From contig CAIYUN010000062.1 in NCBI GenBank assembly GCA_903929355.1, positions 33,682 to 97,681 on the forward strand: a stretch of 64,000 bases of DNA, read 5' to 3'. Both the position numbers and the translations under genes were made by a program. Source of the stretch: an uncultured Opitutaceae bacterium. GTDB taxonomy: Bacteria; Verrucomicrobiota; Verrucomicrobiia; Opitutales; Opitutaceae. The notes below the pieces were generated by a model. The model did not search any database and was not told the DNA's origin. It saw only the letters and a list, made by a program, of their open reading frames with translations. Positions 18,770-31,023 of this stretch are shown here, one piece after another. Each line of letters starts with the position of its first letter. The first letter of the stretch is position 1.

Positions 18770-19762
18770 ATGCGCGCCGTCCAACTTTCCGCTGTCAACC
18801 AACTTGTCCTGGCCGACGCGCCGGCCCCGGCGCCCGCCGCTGGCGAGGTGGTCGTGAGCCTCCGCGCCGCCGCGCTCAACCATCGCGATGTGTGGATTAA
18901 GCTCGGGCAGTATGCCGGCCTCAAGTTTCCCTGCATCCCCGGTTCCGACGGGGCCGGCGTGGTTTCCGCCGTGGCCGCCGGGGTGGACCCGGCCTGGATC
19001 GGGCGCGAGGTGATCATCAACGCCAGTTTCGGCTGGGGTGACGACGAACGGACGCAGGGTGGCGGGTTCAGCATTCTCGGCCTGCCGCGCGACGGCACGC
19101 TGGCGGAGCAAATAGCCGTTCCCGTCACGCAGCTCGCCGCCAAGCCCGCGCATCTCTCCTGGGTGGAGGCGGCGGCGCTGCCGCTCGCGGGGCTGACAGC
19201 GTGGCGCGCGCTGTTCAGCCGCGCCCGGCTCCAGCCGGGCGAGCGTGTCCTGCTGAGCGGCATCGGTGGCGGGGTGGCGTTGTTCGCGCTCCAGTTCGCG
19301 TTGGCGCACGGGGCGGAGGTGTGGGTCACCTCGGGATCGACGGACAAGATCGCCCGGGCGGTCGCGATGGGCGCGCGGGGTGGCTTCAACTATGCTACGC
19401 CCGGCTGGGCGGTGGCCGCCGCGGCCGCACCGGGCTTGTTTGCCGTGGTGTTGGACAGCGCGGGCGGCGACGGGTTTGAGAGCCTGCTTGATCTCACCGC
19501 CCCGGGTGGCCGGGTGGTGTTTTTCGGCGCGACGCGGGGCAACCCCCCGGTGTTGCCGATGCGGAAGGTCTTCTGGCGTCAGCTCTCCCTGCTCGGCACG
19601 ACGATGGGCAGCCCGACCGACTGGGCGGCGATGACGGAGTTCGTCTCCCGCCACCGCCTCACGCCGGTTGTCAGTGATGTTTTCCCGCTCGCCCGCGCCG
19701 CCGAGGCCTTCGCCCTGATGGAATGGGGCGGACAGTTCGGGAAGATCGTGGTGGAAATCTGA
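18770..19762 (+). CDS. Medium-chain dehydrogenase/quinone oxidoreductase family protein
   Basis: The start ATG 18770 (MRAVQLSAVNQLVLADAPAP) gives 330 residues; the longer frame upstream consists of repeat DNA. The N-terminal GroES-like part has AALNHRDVWIKLGQYAGLKF followed by CIPGSDGAGVV. The Rossmann part has VLLSGIGGGVALFALQFALA (a variant of the GxGxxG loop), then TSGSTDKIARAVAMGARGGF. The zinc-ligand cysteines of alcohol dehydrogenases are absent, so this is probably a zinc-free NADPH:quinone or enone reductase. Substrate is unknown. It is transcribed away from the pseudouridine synthase gene. Confidence 0.85.
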   Translation: MRAVQLSAVNQLVLADAPAPAPAAGEVVVSLRAAALNHRDVWIKLGQYAGLKFPCIPGSDGAGVVSAVAAGVDPAWIGREVIINASFGWGDDERTQGGGFSILGLPRDGTLAEQIAVPVTQLAAKPAHLSWVEAAALPLAGLTAWRALFSRARLQPGERVLLSGIGGGVALFALQFALAHGAEVWVTSGSTDKIARAVAMGARGGFNYATPGWAVAAAAAPGLFAVVLDSAGGDGFESLLDLTAPGGRVVFFGATRGNPPVLPMRKVFWRQLSLLGTTMGSPTDWAAMTEFVSRHRLTPVVSDVFPLARAAEAFALMEWGGQFGKIVVEI

Positions 19763-20167
19763 TCCGGTCTAAAAACCTCAGCAGATCGACCTGGAGCAGC
19801 ATAGAGAGCGATCCAGAGGTCACGGAACAGGATTGGAGATTTTTATACTAAGAACAGCGAAAGAAACCAGAGGACACGAGGCCTGAAGGAGAATTTAGCG
19901 CAAAGCCGCTGAGATGCAGAGGCGCGAAGCCCAATCTTATCCTCTGCGCCTTGGCACCTTTGCGGCTTTGCGTTGATGGATTGCCCGGCGGTTTGTCACA
20001 GACGACGGACCGGAGGTTTTTACACGAAGGCCGGGAAGACCGCAAAGGCGGAAACAGAGCGCGCAGATTGAATCAGCAAGAAACTGAGATGCTCGTGTGA
20101 TCCCATGGGCGAAGTCGAACAAAACCGCATTGCCAACGCCCCCTTTGCCGGGGAACACTCCCAGCCC
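19763..20167. other. Intergenic region upstream of araB containing a family B hairpin repeat
   Basis: About 400 bp with no convincing gene. The middle (19893-19983) is the second copy of the family B hairpin: GCGCAAAGCCGCTGAG on the left, CTCTGCGCCTTGGCACC and CTTTGCGTTGATGG on the right. The flanks contain decayed CAGAGGTCACGG and CAGACGACGGACC words. The araB promoter must lie here, but I cannot point to it. Confidence 0.7.
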
Positions 20168-21829
20168 ATGTTTACCCTCGGCATTGATTACGGCACCAAC
20201 TCGGTGCGCGCCCTCGTCGTCCGCTGCGCGGACGGCCGCGAGCTCGGCTCCTGCGTCATCGACTACCCGTCCGGCCAACAGGGCGTGCTGCTCGACCCGC
20301 GGGACCACCACCTCGCCCGGCAGCATCCCGGGGATTATCTTTTTGGTCTCGAAAGATCCGTCAAGGGCGCCCTCCGGCAGGCGAAAAAAACCAAGGGCTT
20401 CGATCCCGCGAAGGTCGTCGGTCTGGGCGTGGACACCACCGGCTCCAGCCCGATTCCCGTGGACCGCACCAATGTCCCGCTGGCGCTCAACCCCCAATGG
20501 GCGAAAAATCTGCATGCCCAGTGCTGGCTGTGGAAGGACCACACGGGCTGGCGCGAGGCCGCGAAGATCACCGCCCTGGCTGCGGAACACCGGCCGCACT
20601 ACATCGCCAAATGCGGCAACACTTACTCCTCGGAGTGGTGGTGGGCCAAAATCTGGCACTGCCTGAACGTCGCCCCCAAGGTTTTCGACGCGGCTTTTTC
20701 CTGGGTCGAGCTCTGCGACTGGGTGCCGTCGGTCCTCGCCGGGGTGACCGATCCCCGCGCCATCAAGCGCGGGGTCTGTGCCGCCGGCCACAAGGCGCTT
20801 TATGCCGCCGACTGGGGCGGCCTGCCCGACCAGGATTTTCTTGCCTTGCTCGACCCCAAGCTTGCCGCCCTGCGCGACCGCCTTTACACCGAGGCCCACG
20901 ACGCCTCCGTTGCCTCCGGCACGCTCTGCGCGGAGTGGGCGAAGAAGCTCGGCCTGCCCGTCGGCATCCCCATCGCCATCGGCGAGTTCGACGTGCATTA
21001 TGGCGCCATCGGCTGCGGGGTCACCGAGGGCACGCTGGTCAAGGTCATCGGCACGTCCACCTGCGACTGCGGCGTGGTCTCGGCGCAAAAAACTGTGCCC
21101 GACATCCCCGGCATCTGCGGCATCGTCAGGGGCGCCATTCTCCCCGGCTACTACGGCATCGAGGCGGGGCAGTCCGCCGTCGGGGATATTTTCAAGTGGT
21201 GGGTTGTAATCATCTGCCGCGGCGACGCGAAGCTCCATGCGCAGTTAACCGCCGAGGCCGCGCGCCTTGCGCCTGGCCGGAGCGGTCTGCTGGCGCTCGA
21301 CTGGAACAACGGCAACCGCACCATCCTCGTGGACCAGCTGCTCACCGGCCTGGTGCTCGGGCAGACGCTCTACACCACCCCGGCCGAGGTTTACCGCGCC
21401 TTGATCGAGGCGACCGCCTTTGGCGCGCGCGCCATCATTGAGCGCATCCGCGAATACGGCGTGCCCATCGACCGCGTCGTCTGCGCCGGGGGCATCGCGG
21501 AGAAAAATCCCCTCCTCATGCAGATCTACGCCGATGTGACCGGCTGCACCATGCTCGTCGCCGGGTCGAGCCAGGCCTGCGCGCTCGGCTCGGCGGTTTC
21601 CGCCGCGGTGCTCGCCGGGGCGCATCCGGATTTCCCGACCGCACAGAAAAAGATGACCTCGCTCAAAAAAGTCGCGTACCGCCCGAAACCCGCCGCCCAA
21701 AAAACCTACCACCAGCTCTACGCCCTCTACCGCCAGGTGCACGACGCCTTCGGCGGCCTGAACAAATCCGCCGACCTGTCGCGCGTGATGAAGGATCTGC
21801 TGGAGCTCAAAACCGCGAAATCCTCCTGA
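20168..21829 (+). CDS. araB: Ribulokinase AraB
   Basis: The start is ATG 20168 (MFTLGIDYGTNSVRALVVRC), giving 553 residues against ~566 in E. coli; upstream in-frame codons lack homology. FGGY-kinase features are clear: phosphate-binding loop DYGTNSVRALVV at the N-terminus, GLGVDTTGSSPIPVD, the substrate-domain segment GEFDVHYGAIGCGV followed by TLVKVIGTSTCDC (ATP loop), and the C-terminal CAGGIAEKNPLLMQIYADVT that binds adenine. It phosphorylates L-ribulose to L-ribulose-5-phosphate in the cytoplasm. araA follows 207 bp downstream, separated by a family G cruciform repeat, so the two genes may be one transcript processed or attenuated at the repeat. Confidence 0.96.
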   Translation: MFTLGIDYGTNSVRALVVRCADGRELGSCVIDYPSGQQGVLLDPRDHHLARQHPGDYLFGLERSVKGALRQAKKTKGFDPAKVVGLGVDTTGSSPIPVDRTNVPLALNPQWAKNLHAQCWLWKDHTGWREAAKITALAAEHRPHYIAKCGNTYSSEWWWAKIWHCLNVAPKVFDAAFSWVELCDWVPSVLAGVTDPRAIKRGVCAAGHKALYAADWGGLPDQDFLALLDPKLAALRDRLYTEAHDASVASGTLCAEWAKKLGLPVGIPIAIGEFDVHYGAIGCGVTEGTLVKVIGTSTCDCGVVSAQKTVPDIPGICGIVRGAILPGYYGIEAGQSAVGDIFKWWVVIICRGDAKLHAQLTAEAARLAPGRSGLLALDWNNGNRTILVDQLLTGLVLGQTLYTTPAEVYRALIEATAFGARAIIERIREYGVPIDRVVCAGGIAEKNPLLMQIYADVTGCTMLVAGSSQACALGSAVSAAVLAGAHPDFPTAQKKMTSLKKVAYRPKPAAQKTYHQLYALYRQVHDAFGGLNKSADLSRVMKDLLELKTAKSS

Positions 21830-21867
21830 TTTTTAAAGTAATGACGCATTTTGTAACGGCACCCAAC

Positions 21868-21921
21868 GGTAGGGACGGCTCTCCGAGCCGTCCGCGGACG
21901 CCACGGAGTGACGTCCCTACC
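21868..21921. repeat. 54-bp cruciform repeat, family G copy 2
   Basis: The best copy: perfect 10-bp terminal inverted repeat GGTAGGGACG / CGTCCCTACC, with internal perfect palindromes GGCTCTCCGAGCC and CGTCCGCGGACG. It lies between araB and araA. A truncated, inverted relative is at 41302-41338. Confidence 0.95.
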
Positions 21922-22036
21922 TAAATCGCCAAACTGCATCGCCTCCATTCTTGACCACAGAATGCCCAGGTCGAAACGGCCGCCCGCTCCTATTAACCTT
22001 CCCCCATCCCCGTTATCCACGGAGAAAACCCATCCC

Positions 22037-23542
22037 ATGAAACTATCCTCCCCCAAGATCTGGTTCGTCTGCGGCTCGCAGCACCTCTACGGCCCGGGCC
22101 CTCTCAAACAGGTTGCCGCCAACGCCCGCACGGTCGCCGCCGCGCTCGCCGCCACGGAGAAGCTCCCGCTCAAGACGGTCTTCAAGGCCCTCCTCACCAC
22201 GCCCGACGAGATCACCCGCCTCTGTCTGGAGGCCAACGCCGACGCCAACTGCGCCGGCCTGATCCTCTGGATGCACACCTTCTCCCCGTCGAAGATGTGG
22301 ATCCGCGGCCTCGCCTCGCTCCAGAAGCCGTTTCTCCACCTGCACACCCAGTTCAACCGGGATCTGCCGTGGGAGACGATCGACATGGATTTCATGAACC
22401 TCAACCAGGCCGCGCACGGCGACCGGGAGGCGGGGTTCATCCACACCCGCCTCCGCCTCGGCCGCAAGGTCGTGGTCGGCCACTGGAGCGACCCGGAGGT
22501 GCAGGACCGGATTGGCGCCTGGATGCGTGCGGCTCGCGCGTGGCACGACGCCCAGGGGGCCAAATTTGTGCGCTTCGGCGACAACATGCGCCAGGTGGCC
22601 GTCACCGACGGCGACAAGGTCGCCGCCGAGCTGCGGCTGGGCTATGCGGTCAACAGCCACGGCGTCGGTGACCTGGTGGCCAAAATTGGCGCCATCACCG
22701 ACCGGGCCGTGGACCGGCTCTGCGCCGAATACGGTGAAAAGTACAAGGTCGCGAAGGAGCTGCGCGCGGGCGGCGCACGGCACGACTCGTTGCGCTACGG
22801 GGCGCGGGTGGAGCTGGGGCTGCGCGCCTTTCTGACGGAGGGCGGCTTCAAGGGCTTCACCACCACCTTTGAGGATTTGCACGGCCTGCGCCAGCTGCCC
22901 GGCCTCGCGGTCCAGCGGCTCATGGCCGACGGCTACGGTTTTGGCGCCGAGGGCGACTGGAAGACCGCCGCGCTGCTCCGGGCGATGAAGGTCATGGGCG
23001 ACGGCCTGCCTGGCGGCACATCCTTCATGGAGGATTACACTTATCACCTCGCTCCCGGCGCGCACCAGGTGCTCGGCGCGCACATGCTGGAAATTTGCGA
23101 GTCCATCGCGGCCGGAAAACCCTCGCTGGAAATCCACCCGCTCGGCATCGGCGGCAAGGAGGATCCGGTCCGCCTCGTCTTTGACGCCCCGGCCGGTCCC
23201 GCGCTCAACGCCTCGCTGGTGGATTTGGGCAACCGCTTTCGCCTCATCGTCAACGAAGTCGTGGCGGTCACCCCGCCGGCGCTGCCGCACCTGCCGGTGG
23301 CGCGCGCGGTGTGGGAATGCCGGCCGGATTTCAAGACCGCCTGCGCCGCGTGGATCCTCGCCGGAGGCGCGCACCACACCGGCTACAGCTACAGCGTGAC
23401 GACGGAGATGCTCGAGGACTACGCGACCATCGCCGGCATCGAACTCGCCGTGATCGGCGCGGACACCCGACTCGCCGAGTTCAAGCAGACCCTCCGCAAC
23501 AACGAAGTCTACTATCATATCGCCCAAGGCCTCCGGGGCTGA
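22037..23542 (+). CDS. araA: L-arabinose isomerase AraA
   Basis: The start is ATG 22037 ([20 protein letters not shown]), giving 501 residues, matching E. coli AraA (500). A GGAGA stretch 11 nt upstream is the only fair Shine-Dalgarno candidate I noticed among the operon-leading genes. Conserved parts are [62 protein letters not shown], and the metal-binding C-terminal half with [20 protein letters not shown], the ...[16 protein letters not shown] region and [11 protein letters not shown]. It interconverts L-arabinose and L-ribulose using Mn2+. Confidence 0.97.
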   Translation: MKLSSPKIWFVCGSQHLYGPGPLKQVAANARTVAAALAATEKLPLKTVFKALLTTPDEITRLCLEANADANCAGLILWMHTFSPSKMWIRGLASLQKPFLHLHTQFNRDLPWETIDMDFMNLNQAAHGDREAGFIHTRLRLGRKVVVGHWSDPEVQDRIGAWMRAARAWHDAQGAKFVRFGDNMRQVAVTDGDKVAAELRLGYAVNSHGVGDLVAKIGAITDRAVDRLCAEYGEKYKVAKELRAGGARHDSLRYGARVELGLRAFLTEGGFKGFTTTFEDLHGLRQLPGLAVQRLMADGYGFGAEGDWKTAALLRAMKVMGDGLPGGTSFMEDYTYHLAPGAHQVLGAHMLEICESIAAGKPSLEIHPLGIGGKEDPVRLVFDAPAGPALNASLVDLGNRFRLIVNEVVAVTPPALPHLPVARAVWECRPDFKTACAAWILAGGAHHTGYSYSVTTEMLEDYATIAGIELAVIGADTRLAEFKQTLRNNEVYYHIAQGLRG

Positions 23543-23937
23543 ACATTCAGCAGTTGGACACAGAGCACACGGAGGAAAATACCGAGGGCACAGAGCGGAA
23601 GAATCCATGTGCGTCGGAATTATCCAAGAGAACGGCGACGAAGTATTTGGAACTCAGGAAATCAGGAACGGAGGGAAGGGGAGAGTGCTTTCAGTTTGGA
23701 TCAAATTCCGTATCCCTCTTTATCGGCGTGCATCTGCGCAATCCCTGATCGCCTCTGACGCCGCCTGAGGCGGGTAAACCGCGAGGAAATCCGTCTGCCG
23801 AATTTAGTTCAATTCCGTCCGTACTCTGTGCCCTCGGATTGATCCCTCCCTCACCTCTGTGTCAAAATCCGAATTCTTCCTTCGCACCTTGGCGTCTTCG
23901 CGTTAAATCCCCTCCAGCCCTTCGCGATTCAAAAGCA
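23543..23937. repeat. Intergenic repeat mosaic between araA and the SDR gene, including a decayed family A element
   Basis: No gene is supported. Positions 23548-23600 match the family A end (CAGCAGTTGGACACAGAGCA, then GAGGGCACAGAGCGG); the opposite arm words (CTCTGTGCCCTCGGATTG) appear at 23824-23841. Between them lie GGAACTCAGGAAATCAGGAA (23651-23670) and other words; a family B fragment (CACCTTGGCGTCTTCGCGTT) is at 23884-23903. Confidence 0.75.
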
Positions 23938-24705
23938 TCACAGCCCCGGGCTGCTTTGCATGATGCCGCCGTCGGCGAAGATGGTGGTTGCCGTCATGTA
24001 GCTGGCGCCGTCGCCGGCCAGAAATGTCACCAGGCTGGCAATTTCCTCCGGCCGGGCCATGCGGCCGAGTGGAATGGCGTTGTTCAGCTTTTGCAGCAGC
24101 GTCGGGTCCTGCATGGTCCCCAGGTTGATCGGGGTGGCGACGGCGCCGGGACCAACCCCGACGACGAGAATGTTGTGGGGCGCGAGCTCGACCCCGGCCG
24201 TCCGCGTCAGCATGCGCATTCCGCCCTTTGACAGGCAATAGGCGGTGTTGCCCGGCATCGGCCAGTCCTCATGCACCGAGGTGATGTTGATGATGCGGCC
24301 GCCGCCGCCCTGTTTGATCATCTGCCGGGCGGCCAGCTGCGTGCCGAAGAACGCGCTCTTGAGGTTGATCGCCAGGACCCTCTCATATTGCGCCTCCGTC
24401 GTCTCGAGCACCGAGGTGCGCGTCTCGACCCCAGCGTTGTTGACCATGATGTCCACCCGCCCGAACTCCAGGACGGCCGTGTCAATCAGGGTCTGCAAGT
24501 CCGCAACCGAACTCACGTCAGCTTTCACGCCGATGGCGCCGTCCCCGAGTGCCCGCACCTGCTGCTCCAGGTCCAGTTCCGTTTCGGGATGGACGACGTA
24601 ATCAATGACAATGTTGGCGCCCTGCCGGGCGAGCTCCAACACGATGGCGAGGCCGATGCCGCTGTTGCCACCCGTGACGATGGCGGTTTTACCTTTGAGA
24701 CTCAT
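23938..24705 (-). CDS. Short-chain dehydrogenase/reductase, glucose-1-dehydrogenase-like
   Basis: The 255-residue classical SDR has the cofactor loop TGGNSGIG (residues 11-18), the VNNAGVETRTSV segment, Ser in ITSVHEDWPMPG and the catalytic YCLSK (YxxxK). The order resembles Bacillus-type glucose 1-dehydrogenases, which also carry the Gly-rich RMARPEEIASLVTFLAGDGA and a C-terminal TIFADGGIM. It would be a cytoplasmic NAD(P)-dependent oxidoreductase acting on a sugar or similar alcohol, but this family label is often wrong about substrate. It stands alone, flanked on both sides by repeat-rich spacers, so it is probably monocistronic. Confidence 0.88.
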   Translation of the reverse strand: MSLKGKTAIVTGGNSGIGLAIVLELARQGANIVIDYVVHPETELDLEQQVRALGDGAIGVKADVSSVADLQTLIDTAVLEFGRVDIMVNNAGVETRTSVLETTEAQYERVLAINLKSAFFGTQLAARQMIKQGGGGRIINITSVHEDWPMPGNTAYCLSKGGMRMLTRTAGVELAPHNILVVGVGPGAVATPINLGTMQDPTLLQKLNNAIPLGRMARPEEIASLVTFLAGDGASYMTATTIFADGGIMQSSPGL

Positions 24706-25177
24706 GATGATTTTGCTTGGGTGAACAGGTTGAAAACTTCGAAGTTAACCACGGAATACACGGATGGGCACGGATATTCAAGACCGGACGGGTTGCGATC
24801 GCGGAGGTGAGTCACAGATGGCAGGGAGGTTCAAGCCGAGGTCACGGAGTAGGGCAGGCGGATCAACCACGGAGGGGGACGGAAAGTTTTGGCCACAAAA
24901 AAGCACAAAGCACACAAAACCAATCACGACCTCTCCGCGGATCACACAGATCTGGAAGCGGGTCACTGAGGGCGGTGAGGTTCGAGCCAAGTTCACGGAC
25001 GTTAATGACAAATGACGCCCCTCCTTGGCTCGGGTGATCTCCTCCCGTGCGCCTATAGGCGCGACGCAGGGCACACCTTCGCCAAAAAATATTTGTGCCT
25101 TTTTGTGGCCAATCCATCCGTGCCCATCCGTGTGCCGAGCGAAGCGAGAGTCTGCCCACCCGTGGTAAAATCCGAAT
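24706..25177. repeat. Repeat region with nested long inverted arms
   Basis: About 470 bp with no gene. An outer perfect 18-bp inverted pair (24758-24775 and 25116-25133; word ACACGGATGGGCACGGAT) and an inner 21-bp pair with one mismatch (24889-24909 and 25092-25112; begins TTGGCCACAAAAA) enclose roughly 180 bp of unrelated sequence with family A-like GGTCACGGAG words. The same arm words recur at 41830-41935. It separates the SDR gene from the end of the MFS gene. Confidence 0.85.
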
Positions 25178-26362
25178 TCAGGTTGGCTCGGCGGTCCTGC
25201 GGGTGACGACGAGGGCGAGACCCGCCAGCGCCAGTGCCCCGCCGGCGGCTGCGCCATAGATGGTGTTCAGACTCCACCCCCAGCGGGTTTGCAGCGGGCC
25301 CGCCCCGAATGCAGCCAGTCCGTATCCCAGCTGATAAAAGGCGACCACGCCTCCGGCCACCGAGGCGGCGATGGTCGTCAACTCGTTCTGCGCAAAGCTG
25401 ATGGTCAGGGGGAGCAGGGCGGAACATCCGAGACCGGCCAGCGCAATGGTCAGAAGTCCGAGCAGCGGACTCCTCGCCGGGGCCCAGGCGCTCGCCAGGA
25501 CGGCGACCACGACCACGAACGGCAACACCCGGCAGACGGTTCGCTCCGGCCACCACTTTTCCGTCCCGGCGAACAGCATGCGGCCGGCGGTCACAGTTCC
25601 CCAGAAAACCGTCAGGGCCATCGAGGAGAGGGCCGCACTCGCGCCAAAATGTTTCACCATGTAGAGGGGTGCCCAGCTGCCGTTCACGGCCTCGCAACTG
25701 CCGTAGAGCAGGGCAAACGCGGCATAGATCCAAAACCGTGGGGGGAGGCTCGTTTTGCCCGGTGGCCCGGTCCCGGCGGTTCGCCCTTCCTCCAGCGGCA
25801 GTTTGGCACTGAACCCCAGCAGCCCGAGCAGCAGGACGCCGACCATGACGGGCAACCCCCACCAGCAGCCGAGCCCCACAAACACCGCGACAAACACCGG
25901 GGCCAGCGCCGTGCCCAACCCCAGGAGCGCGTTCAGCGTCAGCACGGCCTTCCCCGCCGCCTGGGGGGAAAATGCCGCCGCATAGGTGTTCAGCGTCGGC
26001 ACGGTGAAACCAAAGCCGATCCCCAGGCAGGTGGTCGCGACCAGCAATAGACCGTAGGCCGGGTTGTGCTGTGCCATCACGAAACGGCTCGCGACCAGCA
26101 GGGTCATGGAAATCAGGTTGGCCGCCAGCCCCAGCAGATAAACGCGTTTGGCGCCAAGCCGGCTGCGCAGTCCCGCCCCCAATAGCGATGCCACGACTGC
26201 CATCATGGCCTGCGGCGCGAACATGCCGCCGTATTCCGTGGCCGACAATCCGTAGTCGGTCGGACTGGTGAAAACCGCGCCCGCCGCGGGAAACGTGACC
26301 AGCGCCACGCCTTGGATGACGCCCGCCGCGTAGAGGGCCCGGATTTCGCTGCGTTGCGCCAT
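25178..26362 (-). CDS. MFS transporter
   Basis: The 394-residue protein is hydrophobic throughout, with about 12 membrane helices and a short charged loop in the middle (PLEEGRTAGTGPPGKTSLPP) typical of the MFS two-lobe fold. A likely loop-2 motif is AGLRSRLGAKRVYLLGLAAN, a relaxed form of the MFS signature. No substrate-specific motif is recognised. It is the last gene of an apparent operon GH63-GMC-MFS, starting 9 bp after the GMC gene stop. From context it may carry a sugar or sugar-derived acid released or oxidised by its partners; that is inference. Confidence 0.85.
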   Translation of the reverse strand: MAQRSEIRALYAAGVIQGVALVTFPAAGAVFTSPTDYGLSATEYGGMFAPQAMMAVVASLLGAGLRSRLGAKRVYLLGLAANLISMTLLVASRFVMAQHNPAYGLLLVATTCLGIGFGFTVPTLNTYAAAFSPQAAGKAVLTLNALLGLGTALAPVFVAVFVGLGCWWGLPVMVGVLLLGLLGFSAKLPLEEGRTAGTGPPGKTSLPPRFWIYAAFALLYGSCEAVNGSWAPLYMVKHFGASAALSSMALTVFWGTVTAGRMLFAGTEKWWPERTVCRVLPFVVVVAVLASAWAPARSPLLGLLTIALAGLGCSALLPLTISFAQNELTTIAASVAGGVVAFYQLGYGLAAFGAGPLQTRWGWSLNTIYGAAAGGALALAGLALVVTRRTAEPT

Positions 26363-26371
26363 CGGGAGCCG

Positions 26372-27912
26372 CTAGCCCAGACGCTGGAGCAGATGGTCGC
26401 CGACCCGCAGGGCATTGGCGATGGCCGTCAACGAGGGGTTCACCGCGCCGATGCTGGGGAAGAAGCTCGTGTCCACCACATAGAGGTTGTCCAGCTCGTG
26501 CGTCCGGCAGTTCACATCGAGCACGGAGGTGTTTGGGTCGGTGCCGAACCGACAGGTTCCGGACTGGTGGCCGACCCCGCCGAGGGGGATCTGCTTCCCC
26601 AGGTAGACGTTGTTCGGGATGAGGTGCGGATGCAGGTCCATGTGCTCCAGCATGCCCTGCAGTTTCTGCCGGAGCCGCTTCACCGGCTCCAGGTTATTGA
26701 ACTCATAGTTCAGCACGATTTCGCCCGCCCCGTTCAGCGTCACCCGGTTCTTGGGCAGGGGGAGATCCTCGCCGGTGAGCCAGAAGTCCACCGCGTGCCG
26801 CGCCATCTCGTCGAGGGTGAAGCCGGGCGCAAACTTGGGCGCATCGTCGTGAAACATCGGCCCCTTCGACTTGCCCAGCATCTGGATGTTGCCAAGGGGG
26901 AATTCATAGTCGGGCGCGCCCAGGTAAAAATCATTGATCGTGAGTGTCTTTTGGAACACTGTCAGATTCTCCCTCCGCGACAGGGCGACCAGCGCGATGG
27001 CATTGTGAAACATGTAGTTGCGGCCCACCTGGTCGGAGCCGTTGGCCAGCCCGCGCGGATGGCTGGCGTTCGCCGAGGCCAGCAGCAACCGGGCGGAATT
27101 TGCTGCGCCGCAGGCCACCACCACCAAACTGCCGCGGTAGGTCACCGGCTGGCCGTCGTGGTCCACGATGACCTGGGTGATCTCGCGGCCGCTCGCGCTG
27201 GTCTCCAGTCGCTGCACGCCCGCGTTGGTCACCAGCGTCACGTTCGGATACGCCAACGCCGGCCGGACCGCGATGACTTCGGCGTCGGCCTTGGCGTGGA
27301 CCAGGCAGGGGAAGCCATCACAGGTGTCGCAGCGGATGCATCGGCTGTGGGGTGTATCGGACTCGTTGAGCATGATGCCGGTCGGCGCGAACGACGGGTG
27401 GTAACCTGCGCGCCGCAGACTGTCCGCCAGTTCCTGGATGCGCGGCTCGTGGCTGACCGGTGGGAAAGGGTAGGGCGCGCTGGCCGGCGGGTCGGTCGGA
27501 TCATCACCGCGCTGGCCGTGGACGTTGTAGAGCCTTTCCGCCTGGGTGTAATAGGGCTCCAAGTCTTCATAGCGGATCGGCCAGTCCGGCGTCATGCCGT
27601 CAGCCGTGCGATGCGCGGTGAAATCCTCCTTCCGCAGCCGGAACAGGGCCGCGCCATACATCTTGGTCGCACCCCCGACGAAATAATGCACCCCCGGTTG
27701 AAACTGCCGATTGTCCTGATCATACCATGTGTCCTTGGACACATAGCGGTTTTTCACAAAGACCTCCGTGGGGTCCCAGTTTGGCTTCTCGCGCGGCAGA
27801 TAACCGCCGCGCTCGAGGATCAGGATGCGTTTGCCGGAAGGCGCCAGCTTGAGAGCCAGCGTGCCACCGCCCGCGCCGCTGCCAATGATGATGACGTCGT
27901 ATTGATTCGTGC

Positions 27913-27916
<4 letters not shown>
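26372..27916 (-). CDS. GMC family oxidoreductase
   Basis: The 514-residue protein starts with the FAD-binding Rossmann motif DVIIIGSGAGGGTLALKLA (GxGxxG at residues 12-17). It continues with GGATKMYGAALFRLRKEDF and the GMC-type substrate region. Cysteines in RCIRCDTCDGFPCLVHAKAD form a cluster typical of membrane-linked GMC dehydrogenases and related to sugar and alcohol dehydrogenases. The C-terminal GVGHQSGTCRFG holds the likely catalytic His, followed by NLYVVDTSFFPSIGAVNPSL. It probably oxidises a sugar or alcohol and passes electrons to a quinone or cytochrome. No signal peptide is seen. It overlaps the upstream GH63 gene by ATGA and precedes the MFS gene. Confidence 0.9.
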
Positions 27917-30594
<2,678 letters not shown>

Positions 30595-31023
30595 GGCGTG
30601 GATTCCGAATTACCCTTGCCGTCAACGGGCCGGGACCACCGCCACCGTGCTGACGGTGCTTCCGGGGGAGACGATGGTTTTCATGGTGGGCGTCATGGTG
30701 GTTGGTTGGGTTCCAGCCTGACTGCAAGTTCGAATCATTTTTGGAAATTGCTCCGCCGGAATTTTTTAATCCTAAAACGCGCAGAAGAATTACACAGGGC
30801 ACAGAGCACAGACGCAGAGTTCACAGAGCAAACCATTTGAAAGCATCCAAGAGTGGCCACAATCCTTGCGCCTGGGGTGTGACACAAAATTACTCTCGTC
30901 CTGATGCATATCTCTGTGAACTCGGTGGTTATCTCTGTGGTCTCTGTGACCAACTGCTGACTTTGGTTGTTGCGAAGCGTTGGGGTTAAGCGGGGAAGGC
31001 GATGATAGATGGGCCGTGGCTTC
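30595..31023. other. Intergenic region mostly occupied by family A repeat copy 1
   Basis: About 430 bp without a gene. The first part (30595-30720) is the leader of the GH63 operon; no clear promoter is visible. Positions 30779-30960 are a full family A element described separately. Confidence 0.7.
30779..30960 (+). repeat. ~185-bp inverted-repeat element, family A copy 1
   Basis: It begins GCGCAGAAGAATTACACAGG and ends GGTCTCTGTGACCAACTGCTG (last 21 bases; here described in two words GGTCTCTGTGACC and AACTGCTG). Left-arm CACAGAG/GAGTTCACAGAG words pair with right-arm CTCTGTGAACTC/CTCTGTG words. Its full length, including the unique middle, aligns with the inverted copy at 39569-39751. The centre of both has GAGCAAACCA, a GGTGTGACAC or GGGTGACAC word, and ACTCTCGTC or ATTCTCATC, so they descend from one element. 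Confidence 0.9.

Noticed and set aside
30779..30960. Insertion sequence with transposase
   Set aside because: At ~185 bp there is no room for a transposase and no open frame is shared between copies; it could only be non-autonomous.
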